42,820 nt of DNA from a virus: positions 1 to 42,820 of the IMG/VR virus record IMGVR_UViG_3300046534_000753. One strand, given 5' to 3'. The notes below the pieces were generated by a model. The model was not told the DNA's origin. It saw only the letters and a program-made list of their open reading frames with translations, and searched no databases. Both the position numbers and the translations under genes were made by a program. Below are positions 14,457-23,715 of the stretch, piece after piece. The first letter of the stretch is position 1. Every line of letters begins with the position of its first letter.

Positions 14457-16541
14457 TTACTGCCTCAATACGTTTGGCCCGGAGGCCGTGGGCGCTCCAA
14501 GCGCGTTGAATCTGGTCGGGCCGTCCTCGCCTCTAGCTTGCTGAGAAACAATGCTTCGCACAGCGCCCTCAATAGAACGCCGCACTGGGTTTGTTGATTG
14601 TTGTAGCAGGTTGCCCAGCATGACTTGGGGATCTGAGGACATGAGTGCTTCTGCAATTAGCTTGCGCGTTTCTTGCGAGACTCCGGTGGCAGCGGGAACC
14701 ACTGACCTTGCGCCACGCATCAAGGCATTGCCCGCTTGAAAGTTTAACAGCTCGCGCGCGGCTTCAAGGAATTGGCTTTGCGTTTGCCCCGCAAGCTCCT
14801 CCATTGCCGCAAGGTTTTGAGCTGTTGAACTGTTGCCCATTCCGGCATTGAAGTTTTCAAACATTTCGGTTTCACGGCTCAGCTTTTCGCGCAAAAGCGA
14901 CGGGTCGTTTGCCATCTCGTTAGCCAGTTCGCGGTCTCTAATTGACCCCGTGACTTCGCTTGTTACGTCGCCAAACGCGCCCTTTCGGCCCTCAATCGGC
15001 TTCATTATGGAATCGCCATAGCCTGCGCGCGCGCCAGATTGGGCGTCAGGGGCAAGCGCGCGGAATTCGTCAATTGAATCAGCCGCCCGCTGCGTTCTAA
15101 AGCCCTGCCCTAGCTCAACCGCATCAATGCGCGCGGATGCCGCCCGGAAACTGTCATTCGCCACGCGGTATCCGTCCGAAGCGCCCTCAAGCGCCAGGTC
15201 AAGCTGCCTGTAAACCGAAGACATTTGAGGCGGGACAGACACGCCGCTGCGCTTCATAATCTGCATCTGGCTGTATAGGTCAGACTTAACCTGCAAGACC
15301 TCATTAAAGTCTATAAGCTGTTCTCCACCAGCCTGCATTTGCGAGCGCAAGCCCGCCAGCCGCTGCCCAATGCGAGACCGAACCAAGTCAGTTTGAGTGT
15401 CAAGCAATGGGTTAATGCCTAGAAGGTCGTCAATTACATCAATGGCCGGAGATAAATTCACCGCGCCCGAAATGTCCCTCGCAGCTGCATAGAGTGTATC
15501 GGCTTCAACCCGCCGCGCGTCGGACAGATCGCCGCGAAGCTGCCGCGCCGTTGCCGTGTCTGATGGCATATATGCTTCGGAAGCGATTTCCGCCACGCGG
15601 TCCCGTTGGTTAAATTGACGGTCTGCGAGGAAGTCGCGCAGTTCGTCCGCTGACTCGCCGCCTGCGCGCGCCAATCCGCGCACCTTGTCTTGGCCCGGAG
15701 TGCCCAGGGCGTCCATCATCCGGTATCCTGTCTGACCTGCCGCCGCAGCCGCATCAATCTCAGACTGCACGTCGGCAATGCTACGCCCCGACCGCCGGAT
15801 TGTGTCGTCTAAGACCTCGCCAGCGCGGCGTCTGCTTGCGGTCCCTGTTGCCGCTCGGACCATGCCGCTAATCGCGTTTCGAGGCACATTGACTGCGGCC
15901 TTAACGCCTGCAATAGCATAAGGCGCGGCAACGCCGACCCCCGCCCCAATGGCACTATCTGTCACCGCACTGCCAAGCCTGTCATTGAGGTTTTCGCCTC
16001 GCCCCAAACCATATGTCGCGCCCTCAGCCGCCCCGATAGCGCCACCACGCAGCGCCGCCTGCCCAAGCGTTGAAGCGCCGAAGGTCAAAGGCGCAGACGC
16101 ACCCGCTGCAGCGATTCCGCCGCCTATTTCCCCCGCGAGATATGCGCCGCCGTGCTGGTCCCGCGCAGTCTCATTCATTGCCCGCGCACGTTCTCGCCCA
16201 AATATGTAGCGTTCTTCACTTGTGCCGCCGCTTTGCGACATGGCGTCAACACGGCCCTGAATTTCGTCACCAAAGTTAAACGACAAGCCCTGAGTGCCGC
16301 CACGCCTGAACGCTTGCCCCGCTGTCATTGGGTCAACATTGCCCGCAATCAAACTGCGCTCGGTCATTTGGCCGGTATACGGGTTTGGAATCATGCCCTC
16401 GGGTGGCGTGCCGTATGTGCCATCGGGGTTGCGCGCGGACGCGCCTGTATCCTGCGCGGGTTGCCCTTGCGCAGACTGTTGCCGCGCCTGCTCAGCCATA
16501 AGGGCTTGAAGCATTGCGTTAATTTTTTCTGCTTCGGTCAT
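14457..16541 (-). CDS. Ejection (internal virion) protein, P22 gp16/gp20-like role (694 aa)
   Basis: This 694-residue protein has a disordered Gln/Ala/Pro-rich N-terminus, a Gly/Ala-rich hydrophobic region at about 130-220 (LAGEIGGGIAAAGASAPLT; SAIGAGVGVAAPYAIAGVKA) and a long charged helical C-terminal half. That pattern, amphipathic or membrane-inserting segments plus long helices, is typical of proteins ejected into the cell envelope before the DNA. It is the last of five ejection-block genes and overlaps the previous one by ATGA. The function comes from position and composition. Confidence 0.75.
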   Translation of the reverse strand: MTEAEKINAMLQALMAEQARQQSAQGQPAQDTGASARNPDGTYGTPPEGMIPNPYTGQMTERSLIAGNVDPMTAGQAFRRGGTQGLSFNFGDEIQGRVDAMSQSGGTSEERYIFGRERARAMNETARDQHGGAYLAGEIGGGIAAAGASAPLTFGASTLGQAALRGGAIGAAEGATYGLGRGENLNDRLGSAVTDSAIGAGVGVAAPYAIAGVKAAVNVPRNAISGMVRAATGTASRRRAGEVLDDTIRRSGRSIADVQSEIDAAAAAGQTGYRMMDALGTPGQDKVRGLARAGGESADELRDFLADRQFNQRDRVAEIASEAYMPSDTATARQLRGDLSDARRVEADTLYAAARDISGAVNLSPAIDVIDDLLGINPLLDTQTDLVRSRIGQRLAGLRSQMQAGGEQLIDFNEVLQVKSDLYSQMQIMKRSGVSVPPQMSSVYRQLDLALEGASDGYRVANDSFRAASARIDAVELGQGFRTQRAADSIDEFRALAPDAQSGARAGYGDSIMKPIEGRKGAFGDVTSEVTGSIRDRELANEMANDPSLLREKLSRETEMFENFNAGMGNSSTAQNLAAMEELAGQTQSQFLEAARELLNFQAGNALMRGARSVVPAATGVSQETRKLIAEALMSSDPQVMLGNLLQQSTNPVRRSIEGAVRSIVSQQARGEDGPTRFNALGAPTASGPNVLRQ

Positions 16542-17797
16542 GGCCGCACGCCTTGCTCAATCCGCTTGCGAAGGATTGTCACCTGTTGTTCAATAGGCAT
16601 TGACGAAAACGTAACAATGTCAAAGTTTGGCGACTGCATAAGGCTGTTTAGTCCAGCGCTCATTTGATCCTCCGTCAGGGGCGGCGCAGCGGGCGGCTCT
16701 CCGAGGCCCGCCGCCGGCGGAGGCGTGCCGGACGGGCTGGGTTCTGGATTTCCTTCTTGCCCGTAAAACTCGTTAATCGCATAAATCAATGGATTGGGGA
16801 TTTCGGCGTTAACATCGCCGCGCAAGGTAGCTCCAAGAACTTCTTGATAACCGTCGCGCATGGCCCGCTTAAATTGGATAGTCTCGAGCGTATCGCCAAC
16901 TTGTGCAAAATACATTCCCTTGATGCGGGTGTATTCTTCCGGTGTTGCCGCTGCACCCGTGGCGAGACGCAGAGCGCCTTCAGCCCAAGCGCCGCCTGCG
17001 GATTCATACATCTGCCCCTCAGTGCTTCGCAGCCAGTTACCGCCCAAAACACCAGACGCGAAACGGTCTTGAACATTAGACGGGTCGAACCCTTCTGCTT
17101 CGATCCGATTGATAGCGGGCGCTGTTTGGGATTGCATGTTGTTAAACATGAAAATCCGCCGTTCGCTTTCTGTCATGTCATAGTCAGCGCCCCCCGAATT
17201 GGGATCCAGAAGGCCCGCATCAATGTCCGCTTGGCGCTTGCCGTCCGGCGATTGCGGAGCAGGCCCTGACGCCAGATCACGCGACCTAATCATGGCGTCA
17301 TAGGTGTCCTTCCCTTGCGCCATTAGGTTCTGCATCCCTGCGACATCCGCCACAGGGGGGAGGCCAAATTCTGCAATTCGGGCATTGAAACCCGCCACGT
17401 CGCCGCTTTGAACAAAAGGAACCGCGCCCACAAGGCCTTGGCGGACCTCCTCAGCCATAGCATCCCTTTCGTTCTTGGAAAGCGTGGCCGCGTGGGTTTG
17501 GATCGCCCGCAACTCAGCGGAATCTGCGCGCGAGTTAGCCTGCGTCCGCACATCCATTACCTGCCGCGTGTTTTGCACGCCAAGCGCGGCCTCCGGGCCT
17601 GCAAGCGCCGCATATTGGCCCAATGCCTGCTCGTCGCCAGCCATAACAGCGCCGCCGTTCGTCTGCATGAATTGCTCAAGCGCGTTGTTGCGTCGGTTTT
17701 GATTGGTCAGCCCAGCCGCTGCCGTGCCCTGCTGAATGGCCTGCAAAGCGTTGACGCCTTGGCCCATCATTGGGATGTTCGTGTTCATTGCGGCCAT
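16538..17797 (-). CDS. Ejection (internal virion) protein (419 aa)
   Basis: This 419-residue protein is Gln/Ala/Asn-rich in its first third (MAAMNTNIPMMGQGVNALQA). It is helical in the middle, with a Pro-rich linker near 350-375 (EPSPSGTPPPAAGLG) and a short C-terminal helical domain. Such compositions are common among podovirus DNA-injection proteins. Its ATG shares one base with the stop of the M15-like gene, so the block is translationally coupled. Confidence 0.75.
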   Translation of the reverse strand: MAAMNTNIPMMGQGVNALQAIQQGTAAAGLTNQNRRNNALEQFMQTNGGAVMAGDEQALGQYAALAGPEAALGVQNTRQVMDVRTQANSRADSAELRAIQTHAATLSKNERDAMAEEVRQGLVGAVPFVQSGDVAGFNARIAEFGLPPVADVAGMQNLMAQGKDTYDAMIRSRDLASGPAPQSPDGKRQADIDAGLLDPNSGGADYDMTESERRIFMFNNMQSQTAPAINRIEAEGFDPSNVQDRFASGVLGGNWLRSTEGQMYESAGGAWAEGALRLATGAAATPEEYTRIKGMYFAQVGDTLETIQFKRAMRDGYQEVLGATLRGDVNAEIPNPLIYAINEFYGQEGNPEPSPSGTPPPAAGLGEPPAAPPLTEDQMSAGLNSLMQSPNFDIVTFSSMPIEQQVTILRKRIEQGVRP

Positions 17798-18444
17798 TAT
17801 GCCCTCGCCCTTTGGGGGTTGCCCACGTTAAAGCCCGATGTGTCTAGCGCGTTCATCCGCTGCGACATAAATTCGCGCGGGTCAATCTGCATGGACGCCA
17901 TTTGGGGCCGCTCAAGCGCGTTCTGTGGCGCGCCTGGCCGTTGTTGGGGTTGTTGTTCGCCTGCGGGTCCGGCCAGTGCATTGCCCGCTGGTGGTGAGTA
18001 GGTGCCCTGAGCGCGATTGCCGTCACGCGCACCAGCAAGCTCCACTTGCCACGGCTCCCAATCCATAGGGACCGCCAAGCCAAACCGCTCGGCGTTGGCC
18101 CGCAGCCATTGCGCTTCGGCGCTGCTCGCGTCACGCAACAGCCCGCCATCTGCCCCAGCAAAGTCAACCGCCGTTCCATAATTGTGCTGTGAATTGCCCG
18201 GAGGCGCGACCCATTTGCGCGCGGCCTCTGGCGACCCGTACCTTTCAAGAGCGGCTTCATAAAGCTGGCCCTGCAATTCCGGCGAGCGATACGCCGAGGT
18301 AATCCGCAGAGCGCCAGGGCCAAGATCCTGCTCAGCCGCCGTTAACATCTGCGAAAGGTTATCGCGGAATGACGGATTTAAGCTGGTGAAGCTATCGCCA
18401 CGCGCCGCTGCGCCTCCAACTGCGTATTGGGTCCAGTCGACCAT
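17797..18444 (-). CDS. Virion-associated M15-like peptidoglycan peptidase with a replaced zinc ligand
   Basis: This 215-residue protein has the M15 (VanY/D-Ala-D-Ala carboxypeptidase) core at about 45-136: ITSAYRSPELQGQLY, then SQHNYGTAVDF with zinc ligands His87 and Asp94. The third motif, normally E-P-W-H, reads EPWQVE, with Gln133 in place of the zinc His. The Gln/Pro-rich C-terminal tail resembles neighbouring ejection proteins, so it likely rides in the virion and opens or binds the cell wall during DNA entry. ATG 18444 lies one base after the previous stop. Confidence 0.82.
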   Translation of the reverse strand: MVDWTQYAVGGAAARGDSFTSLNPSFRDNLSQMLTAAEQDLGPGALRITSAYRSPELQGQLYEAALERYGSPEAARKWVAPPGNSQHNYGTAVDFAGADGGLLRDASSAEAQWLRANAERFGLAVPMDWEPWQVELAGARDGNRAQGTYSPPAGNALAGPAGEQQPQQRPGAPQNALERPQMASMQIDPREFMSQRMNALDTSGFNVGNPQRARA

Positions 18445-18445
18445 G

Positions 18446-19156
18446 CTAGTATTCCCAGCCGGACGAGAACGGCATTTGCGTCTGCCTCTCGCCGAGGTTG
18501 CTAATCGCATTCATTGGCGAATTGGACTGTTTGTTGTTTTGGTTCTGGCCGAGGCCCTGCTGATATTGGTAAAGCCCCATGCCGTTTTGAATGGTGCCGC
18601 TGATTGCGTTGCCCACGCCGATTGAGCCAGCCGCCTGCGCGTTGCCCATGTTGCCCAGGGCGTTCGTCACGCCGGAAAGATTATTGGTCTCCGCTGCCGC
18701 TGTCTGCGCCGCTGCGTTCTGCCCGCTAGACGCCAAGCCGCCAAGACGGTCAAGCTGTGAGTCGCGGTCAGACTGAGCAAGCCCCATGCGGTACTGCTCA
18801 AGCGCCTGCATTGCGCGGCCTGAGTTAAGCCCGCCGCCATACGATGCGCCAGCCTCGATTGTGTCCCGGCCCTGCTCAAGCGCGAACTTGGACGCCGGGG
18901 TCATGGATATGCCCTGCCAGCTTTCCGGCTGGTCGCCTAAGCCCATCTCGTATTGCAGCGCGTTATATGCTCGTGACCCGCCTTCGCGGTAAGGCTCCAA
19001 GTCGCCACGGATAATATCGCGCGTCTTGCGGGATTCCTCTAGCTGAGCCTGCGCCGCGCGCTCTTGTGCGTCGGCTGCATCGCTGGCAGCATTAGCCTGA
19101 GAAACGCCGCCAATAATGCTGGCACCGCCCATTACTGCTGAGATTGGATCAGGCAT
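18446..19156 (-). CDS. Ejection protein, P22 gp7/T7 gp14-like (236 aa)
   Basis: This 236-residue protein starts MPDPISAVMGGASIIGGVSQ, a Gly/Ala-rich hydrophobic N-terminus. It continues with a charged coiled coil (AADAQERAAQAQLEESRKTR) and a motif near 50-75 (GDLEPYREGGSRAYNALQYE) found in small DNA-transfer proteins of podoviruses. The C-terminal third is Gln/Asn/Gly-rich. It probably forms the outer-membrane part of the ejection channel. Confidence 0.82.
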   Translation of the reverse strand: MPDPISAVMGGASIIGGVSQANAASDAADAQERAAQAQLEESRKTRDIIRGDLEPYREGGSRAYNALQYEMGLGDQPESWQGISMTPASKFALEQGRDTIEAGASYGGGLNSGRAMQALEQYRMGLAQSDRDSQLDRLGGLASSGQNAAAQTAAAETNNLSGVTNALGNMGNAQAAGSIGVGNAISGTIQNGMGLYQYQQGLGQNQNNKQSNSPMNAISNLGERQTQMPFSSGWEY

Positions 19157-19601
19157 TGCGGGTCATTTCCTCGGTAAAAGCTGTTCGACCTTCGCCATAT
19201 GTGCGCCAGATTTCTGGCCCGCATTTTAGCGCGTGTTCGTGTCCGCCTATCAACCAAGAAACCACGTGAAAGACCCGATAAAGGCCAGCACGCAGCACCC
19301 ATGCTTTCCCTATATCATCTTCCGAACCTTTTTCCAAGACGTTAGCTGCGGTCCAATCTAAATACATCTGCAAAAGTGCTGGCTTTAGGACGTGAGTGTT
19401 TGCCGCAAGGAACGGATCGCGCATTGCTTCAAACGATAACCAGTTCAAAACCGCGTTGTGATTGCCCGCGCCCTCGTCCTCTAGGTCGTCCCATTGCTGA
19501 GCCGCTTCCCACAGGTCAGACGCGAACCGGATTGCGCCGGGGTCGCCCATAAACCACTCGGCAAAGAACGGGCGCAGCATGTCTAGGCGTGCATCGCTCA
19601 T
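19149..19601 (-). CDS. Hypothetical helical protein in the ejection block (150 aa)
   Basis: This 150-residue, probably all-helical protein begins MSDARLDMLRPFFAEWF and contains LWEAAQQWDDLEDEGAGNHN near 30-49. An acidic DDLED after a helix superficially recalls isoprenoid-synthase DDxxD sites, but the second motif is absent. It overlaps the neighbours by 8 and 4 bp. It may be a small virion or assembly protein; the family is not recognised. Confidence 0.65.
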   Translation of the reverse strand: MSDARLDMLRPFFAEWFMGDPGAIRFASDLWEAAQQWDDLEDEGAGNHNAVLNWLSFEAMRDPFLAANTHVLKPALLQMYLDWTAANVLEKGSEDDIGKAWVLRAGLYRVFHVVSWLIGGHEHALKCGPEIWRTYGEGRTAFTEEMTRNA

Positions 19602-21544
19602 CTGTAAATGTCCTTCATAAATGCCAACTCAGGCGCAAGCGGGGGTAATTCCCGGCGTTCCTCGGGCTGACGTGATTGCGCGGCAATGCCAACAGCGCCA
19701 GCGCCCGCCACGCCTGCGGATAGGTTGCGCAGGTGCGAGAGGCGCGGGTCAAAGCGGGCGAACTTGCTGCGGATGTTGGAGGGGTCGAAAGTGACGCGCT
19801 CAGTTTGCCAATCTGGGGCGTCCCCATATAAATCGCGGTCGTTTCGCATTTGCGTTCCGTCATACCCCAAACTTGATATGTCACGAGTTCCGCTGCGCGC
19901 GTCGTTAGCATTGCCAAAAGGTAACTGGCCCTCTGGCCAATTCATGTGCTTCCCAGCAATGCGAACCGGGATTATATTCTGGCCTATTTCCGCCTCGTCG
20001 TAGTTTGCATATCCAGCCGCAACTTCTGGGTCTGTGTCTGTCGTCACGCCTCGGCCATACCACCCTGGGTCTTTTTGTCCAAACCGCGCGGGGTCAAACT
20101 CTGCCACCACTTGATCGGTCCCATGGTATCCCTCCCCTGGCAATCTTTCATCAGCCCTTGCCATTCGGCTTGGCGTATCCATCGGCATATCAACGCCCGT
20201 CGCCCCGCTGGTATATAGCTGGTGCAATTCCTGCGGGTCGGCCTGCGCGTATAGCTCGTCTGTGACCTCATCCGCGCGGCCCTCGCTTAGAAGGCGCGCT
20301 ATCTCTTGGGCGGGGGTTGCGGGAATGTCTGCCGAATATGCGGTGTCGCCCCCAAAATCAACGATTTGTTCAGCGTCGGGAACGTCCTGAGTGGCCCAAG
20401 GTGGTGTTTCAATTCGCCGTGCTGGCGACATGGCCGCGCGGAGGCTTGCGTTTCTAGACTCAACCTCGCCTGCTGAGTTGTTGTAGTTCTGGCGCGCGGT
20501 GGCATTGGCTGTGGAAGTGTCAAATTCCATAAGCGAATTATACTCATCGGACAGAGGCGTAAGCCTTGGGTGAGACGCCCCGTATCCGTGCAGGCCCTCC
20601 TCTGCTCTTACCTTGTCCATTTGCGCTGAAAGTTCGCGCTTCCTTATATTTCGGCCTTCGTAAATTTTTGACAATTCCCGCTCCGGGCTAGACCCCCGTG
20701 CAAAACCTTCACGGCCCTGAATCCCGTGCTGCACTTCGTGCAGGAGGACGGACCGCCCCTCTACGCTGTCTGCTGCGCCAATTTCTATGTCTCCGGTGCG
20801 GTGGTTATACGATCCTGATGTCCTGGCGTTTCGGGTCGAGTTAACAAACCCCTGCCCTAAATCTTCATACGCGGCTTGATAGCTTTTCCCGCGCCGGTCT
20901 CCGCCTAGAAGCTCTTGATGCAACATTGCTCCGTCAAGGTCTGTTCTTAGATTTTGACCTGCTTCGCCATTATTAAGAAGGCTTGCAGCATCCTGACGCA
21001 TGACGGACCCGCTGTCGTCAATTTCAAAGCGCATCCTGCCATCAATGCCACGGAACCAACCAGTGTCGCGCAACACGTCATCGCGCGATGCGCCGCCTTC
21101 CAGCATATCTTCAGCACGCGCGAGAGTTTCGGTGTCAGCCGTCGCGGCATTGCGGCCAGCGAACATGTTGAGCACATTCGGGTCATAAGCCCGCACCCCT
21201 GCGTCCACCACAGACTCAACGCCCTGACGAACAGACGACGCGCCACCCGGCATAAGCATCATAGCGCCAGCGCCAACCATAGCCGCGCCAGACGCCGCCC
21301 TGTCCATTGGGCTACGGTCGGGCGCAAACATATCACGACCCGCCTGCTGCGCCTCCATAACGTCTGCTCCGGGCGATATCATAGCACCAGCTTGCGCCAG
21401 TGCGTTAACCCGCGGCGCAATATCCGGCCCAAGCGCATAATCTAGCGCATTGCCAAACTGCTCCTCTTTGCCGGTCAACCATTGGCGACGTTCTTGCCCA
21501 GATTCAGCGCTGAAAAACTCTGCTATGACGTTCTTTAGGCCCAT
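19598..21544 (-). CDS. Polyvalent-type virion effector: zincin-like metallopeptidase plus ADP-ribosyltransferase-like domain
   Basis: This 648-residue protein has, in order: an Ala/Gly/Met-rich hydrophobic segment at about 82-102; TGWFRGIDGRMRFEIDDSGS (161-180), typical of large polyvalent proteins; a zincin-like motif LLHEVQHGIQGREGFARGSS (267-286) with HEVQH at 269-273; and AGEVESRN (358-365), where the third zinc ligand (Glu) is expected. From 472 an ADP-ribosyltransferase-like domain follows: GYHGTDQVV, GRGVTTDTDPEVAAGYA (497-513) and VTFDPSNIRSKFARFDP (584-600). A catalytic Glu of the ART is not obvious. It lies between gp10-like tail factor and ejection proteins, so it is probably injected with the DNA to modify host targets. 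The role is inferred from domains and position. Confidence 0.85.
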   Translation of the reverse strand: MGLKNVIAEFFSAESGQERRQWLTGKEEQFGNALDYALGPDIAPRVNALAQAGAMISPGADVMEAQQAGRDMFAPDRSPMDRAASGAAMVGAGAMMLMPGGASSVRQGVESVVDAGVRAYDPNVLNMFAGRNAATADTETLARAEDMLEGGASRDDVLRDTGWFRGIDGRMRFEIDDSGSVMRQDAASLLNNGEAGQNLRTDLDGAMLHQELLGGDRRGKSYQAAYEDLGQGFVNSTRNARTSGSYNHRTGDIEIGAADSVEGRSVLLHEVQHGIQGREGFARGSSPERELSKIYEGRNIRKRELSAQMDKVRAEEGLHGYGASHPRLTPLSDEYNSLMEFDTSTANATARQNYNNSAGEVESRNASLRAAMSPARRIETPPWATQDVPDAEQIVDFGGDTAYSADIPATPAQEIARLLSEGRADEVTDELYAQADPQELHQLYTSGATGVDMPMDTPSRMARADERLPGEGYHGTDQVVAEFDPARFGQKDPGWYGRGVTTDTDPEVAAGYANYDEAEIGQNIIPVRIAGKHMNWPEGQLPFGNANDARSGTRDISSLGYDGTQMRNDRDLYGDAPDWQTERVTFDPSNIRSKFARFDPRLSHLRNLSAGVAGAGAVGIAAQSRQPEERRELPPLAPELAFMKDIYR

Positions 21545-21546
21545 AG

Positions 21547-21693
21547 TTACGGCTCCAGCGCTGTGATGCGTGCTTCGTGGTCTTTAAGCATATTTATCAT
21601 CCGCTCAAACAGCTTCATGCCCTCAAGCGTCAACCTGCCATCAGCGTCAATATATTGCTCAATCAGCACGGGTTCTAAAAGTTTAACGGTCAC
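21547..21693 (-). CDS. Small protein between gp10-like gene and polyvalent effector (48 aa)
   Basis: This 48-residue protein is read from GTG 21693, which overlaps the stop of the gp10-like gene (GTGA) and has GAGG 7 bases upstream. A longer frame to 21756 would overlap that gene by 67 bp with no better start. The sequence ends in a charged helix (LFERMINMLKDHEARITAL). It could be a small coiled-coil tail component; unknown. Confidence 0.65.
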   Translation of the reverse strand: MTVKLLEPVLIEQYIDADGRLTLEGMKLFERMINMLKDHEARITALEP

Positions 21694-23054
21694 GCTGCCA
21701 CCTCGATCCGCGCATCCGATAGCAACGAAAAGTCTGTCGGGTCGGTCATATTCCACTCAACTGTGAACTGCCGCCCAGCGCCAAGCCTGCGGTAAACCAA
21801 GCGCTTATCATAGTCGCCCAAATCACCCACACTGCGCTGCATTTCATCGCCATAGGTTAGGCTGTTGTCTCGACTGATCCTGATATAGCAGGCAGCATCG
21901 CGCCCCAAATCAGACCGCCCGAAGCGCCCGCGAAACTCTAGCGCCGACACGCCAAACCGCGCGCCGTCTAGGTAGAGCGTGCGCGACACCGCTGTGCGCC
22001 GCATTACCGCGCCGTTGTCTGTGTTTGCCTTGCCAAGCGTGCTGAGCAAGCCGCCCTCGGTCCCGACAACCCACGAATTTCCAAGACGTACCGAACAGGA
22101 CGCCGACCAACTGCCAAGAGTCACGCCCTCAGCCCGTTCGTGCCATTCGCCAGTAGACATGTCATAACACCATGACGGGCGGTTTCTAAACCGAACAACG
22201 CAAATCTTGTGGCCCTCGTCCTCATAGTAAAAGCACGATTTGGGCGTTTCCGCCGTGATAGCGGTCTCAACCGCCGGGATGGATATGGGCTGCAACTGCG
22301 CGCCGCTGACAAGGTAGCAGATCCCGTCGTCACCGACAAAGAACCCGCCGCCGTCCAGCTTCGTGATTAGGTTGTAGCCCTTCAAGCCAATGTCCCGGAC
22401 GCCCCCGGCAAGCCTGGTGAATGCGCTTGATCCGCTTTGCCCGCTCAACGTCCAAATCTCGTGGCTGTCGCTCTTGAACAGCCAATAGTTGCCGTTGATC
22501 TCAAGCCCCCGGATTAAATCGCCGTCCCGCCCTTCCGCCGTGGCGAAGTTGAGCGCAGGCAACGTGGTCGCGTCGGCCAGATCCGTCCAGCAAAACCGCC
22601 TGCCGCCGTATTCCGTCAACAGAGAATAGTTGCCGAGGAAATCAACAGACCCAAAGTCGTCAAACTGACCCGCCGTGGGCTGTGCGATGGTTGCCCCGTC
22701 CCAAGTGTAATAAAGCCCCTCGCCAGCAATCGTCACAACGCCGTTGTTTGCTGCAACAGAGCAATTTTCGCCCACAACAACAGCGCCAAGGTTTTCGACA
22801 CTTCCTGCCGATGAAGCCTTAAACAGTTGATTATTCGCCACGGCGTAGGCAATCCCGCCCGACAACCCGATTTGCCGAACCAACAGCGTTCCGGTGTCTG
22901 CAAGCTCGGTCATGCCTAGAACGGTCTTCAACAGGTACTGCGCCTGCCCCATTGATGCGATAGGCTCACGATACAGGTTAACCAGCCGCGACGATTGCGC
23001 GAATATGGCATCACTGTCTTGGGCGGATTGCCCTACAAACTCAAGTGTCGGCAT
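21690..23054 (-). CDS. P22 gp10-like tail factor (packaged DNA stabilisation protein)
   Basis: This protein of about 454 residues begins MPTLEFVGQSAQDSDAIFAQ, then SSRLVNLYREPI. That opening is typical of the P22 gp10 (Phage_stabilise) family, which extends the portal-gp4 assembly and plugs the DNA channel. The body shows the repeated blade-like pattern expected for its beta-propeller, e.g. SVDFLGNYSLLTEYGGRRF and ALNFATAEGRDGDLIRGLE. The start at 23054 leaves a 14-bp overlap with the gp4-like gene; an in-frame ATG at 23105 gives 17 more residues and cannot be excluded. Confidence 0.85.
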   Translation of the reverse strand: MPTLEFVGQSAQDSDAIFAQSSRLVNLYREPIASMGQAQYLLKTVLGMTELADTGTLLVRQIGLSGGIAYAVANNQLFKASSAGSVENLGAVVVGENCSVAANNGVVTIAGEGLYYTWDGATIAQPTAGQFDDFGSVDFLGNYSLLTEYGGRRFCWTDLADATTLPALNFATAEGRDGDLIRGLEINGNYWLFKSDSHEIWTLSGQSGSSAFTRLAGGVRDIGLKGYNLITKLDGGGFFVGDDGICYLVSGAQLQPISIPAVETAITAETPKSCFYYEDEGHKICVVRFRNRPSWCYDMSTGEWHERAEGVTLGSWSASCSVRLGNSWVVGTEGGLLSTLGKANTDNGAVMRRTAVSRTLYLDGARFGVSALEFRGRFGRSDLGRDAACYIRISRDNSLTYGDEMQRSVGDLGDYDKRLVYRRLGAGRQFTVEWNMTDPTDFSLLSDARIEVAA

Positions 23055-23706
23055 ATGGCCCCGCGAAAAATACTGACCCTTCACGGTCAAATTGAAGCGC
23101 AGCATTCAGTGTTGATTGCGCCCTTGGGGCAAGCATGGAAAGCGGAGCCATCAGCATATAGCTTTCGGCAACCCGCGCGCCTAGCCCGTAAAGCGTGGCC
23201 TCCCACCATTCGGCTGGAACGTCCAAGACTGAATCCGGGTCTGTCACGTCTTCAAACTCGCGCTCGTATGTGTACTCGATTGTCTCGCCCGCTGCGGTCG
23301 CCAGCACAGGCCAAACATACAATTTCGCGGCCTCACGCTGCCGATCATAATAGAACTGCGTGGGAAGCCCCGTGGACGTCTTCTGAGGCAGGTTGTCATA
23401 CTCCTGCCGCGTCATCACTTGCATGGGAAGCTCAATGCCACCTTGCTTGAGGCGCGCAGTGATAATCTGCATGGGCCGCACGGGATCTAGCGTGTAGCTG
23501 AGCGCCGTGGTCAGGGTCAGGCTTCCGTTGGTGTAGGTCCAGATGTTGTAGCCGGACATTTGCCAAGCCTTCAGCATCATATTCAGCAACTCCACAGCTT
23601 CCGCCATATCATCGCCGCTTGGCGTTTCGCTCATGCCAACAACCTGCGCCTTGCGTAGCGCGCTGGTGCATATGGCCCTAACGGTCTTTGTTCCGGTGAC
23701 GGCCAT
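23041..23706 (-). CDS. P22 gp4-like tail accessory (head-completion) protein
   Basis: This 221-residue protein begins with ICTSALRKAQVVGMSETPSG and has EAVELLNMMLKAWQMSGYNI (about 36-55), the hallmark of gp4-like adaptors that bind under the portal after packaging. The strand-rich centre and GLGARVAESYMLMA near the end also fit. It joins portal and gp10-like protein and supports a short-tailed particle. Confidence 0.88.
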   Translation of the reverse strand: MAVTGTKTVRAICTSALRKAQVVGMSETPSGDDMAEAVELLNMMLKAWQMSGYNIWTYTNGSLTLTTALSYTLDPVRPMQIITARLKQGGIELPMQVMTRQEYDNLPQKTSTGLPTQFYYDRQREAAKLYVWPVLATAAGETIEYTYEREFEDVTDPDSVLDVPAEWWEATLYGLGARVAESYMLMAPLSMLAPRAQSTLNAALQFDREGSVFFAGPYADT

Positions 23707-23715
23707 TTTGACCCC

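Noticed and set aside
19149-19601. Isoprenoid-synthase-like enzyme from the DDLED motif
   Set aside because: Only one acidic motif is present, the protein is half the usual length and the context is virion ejection proteins.
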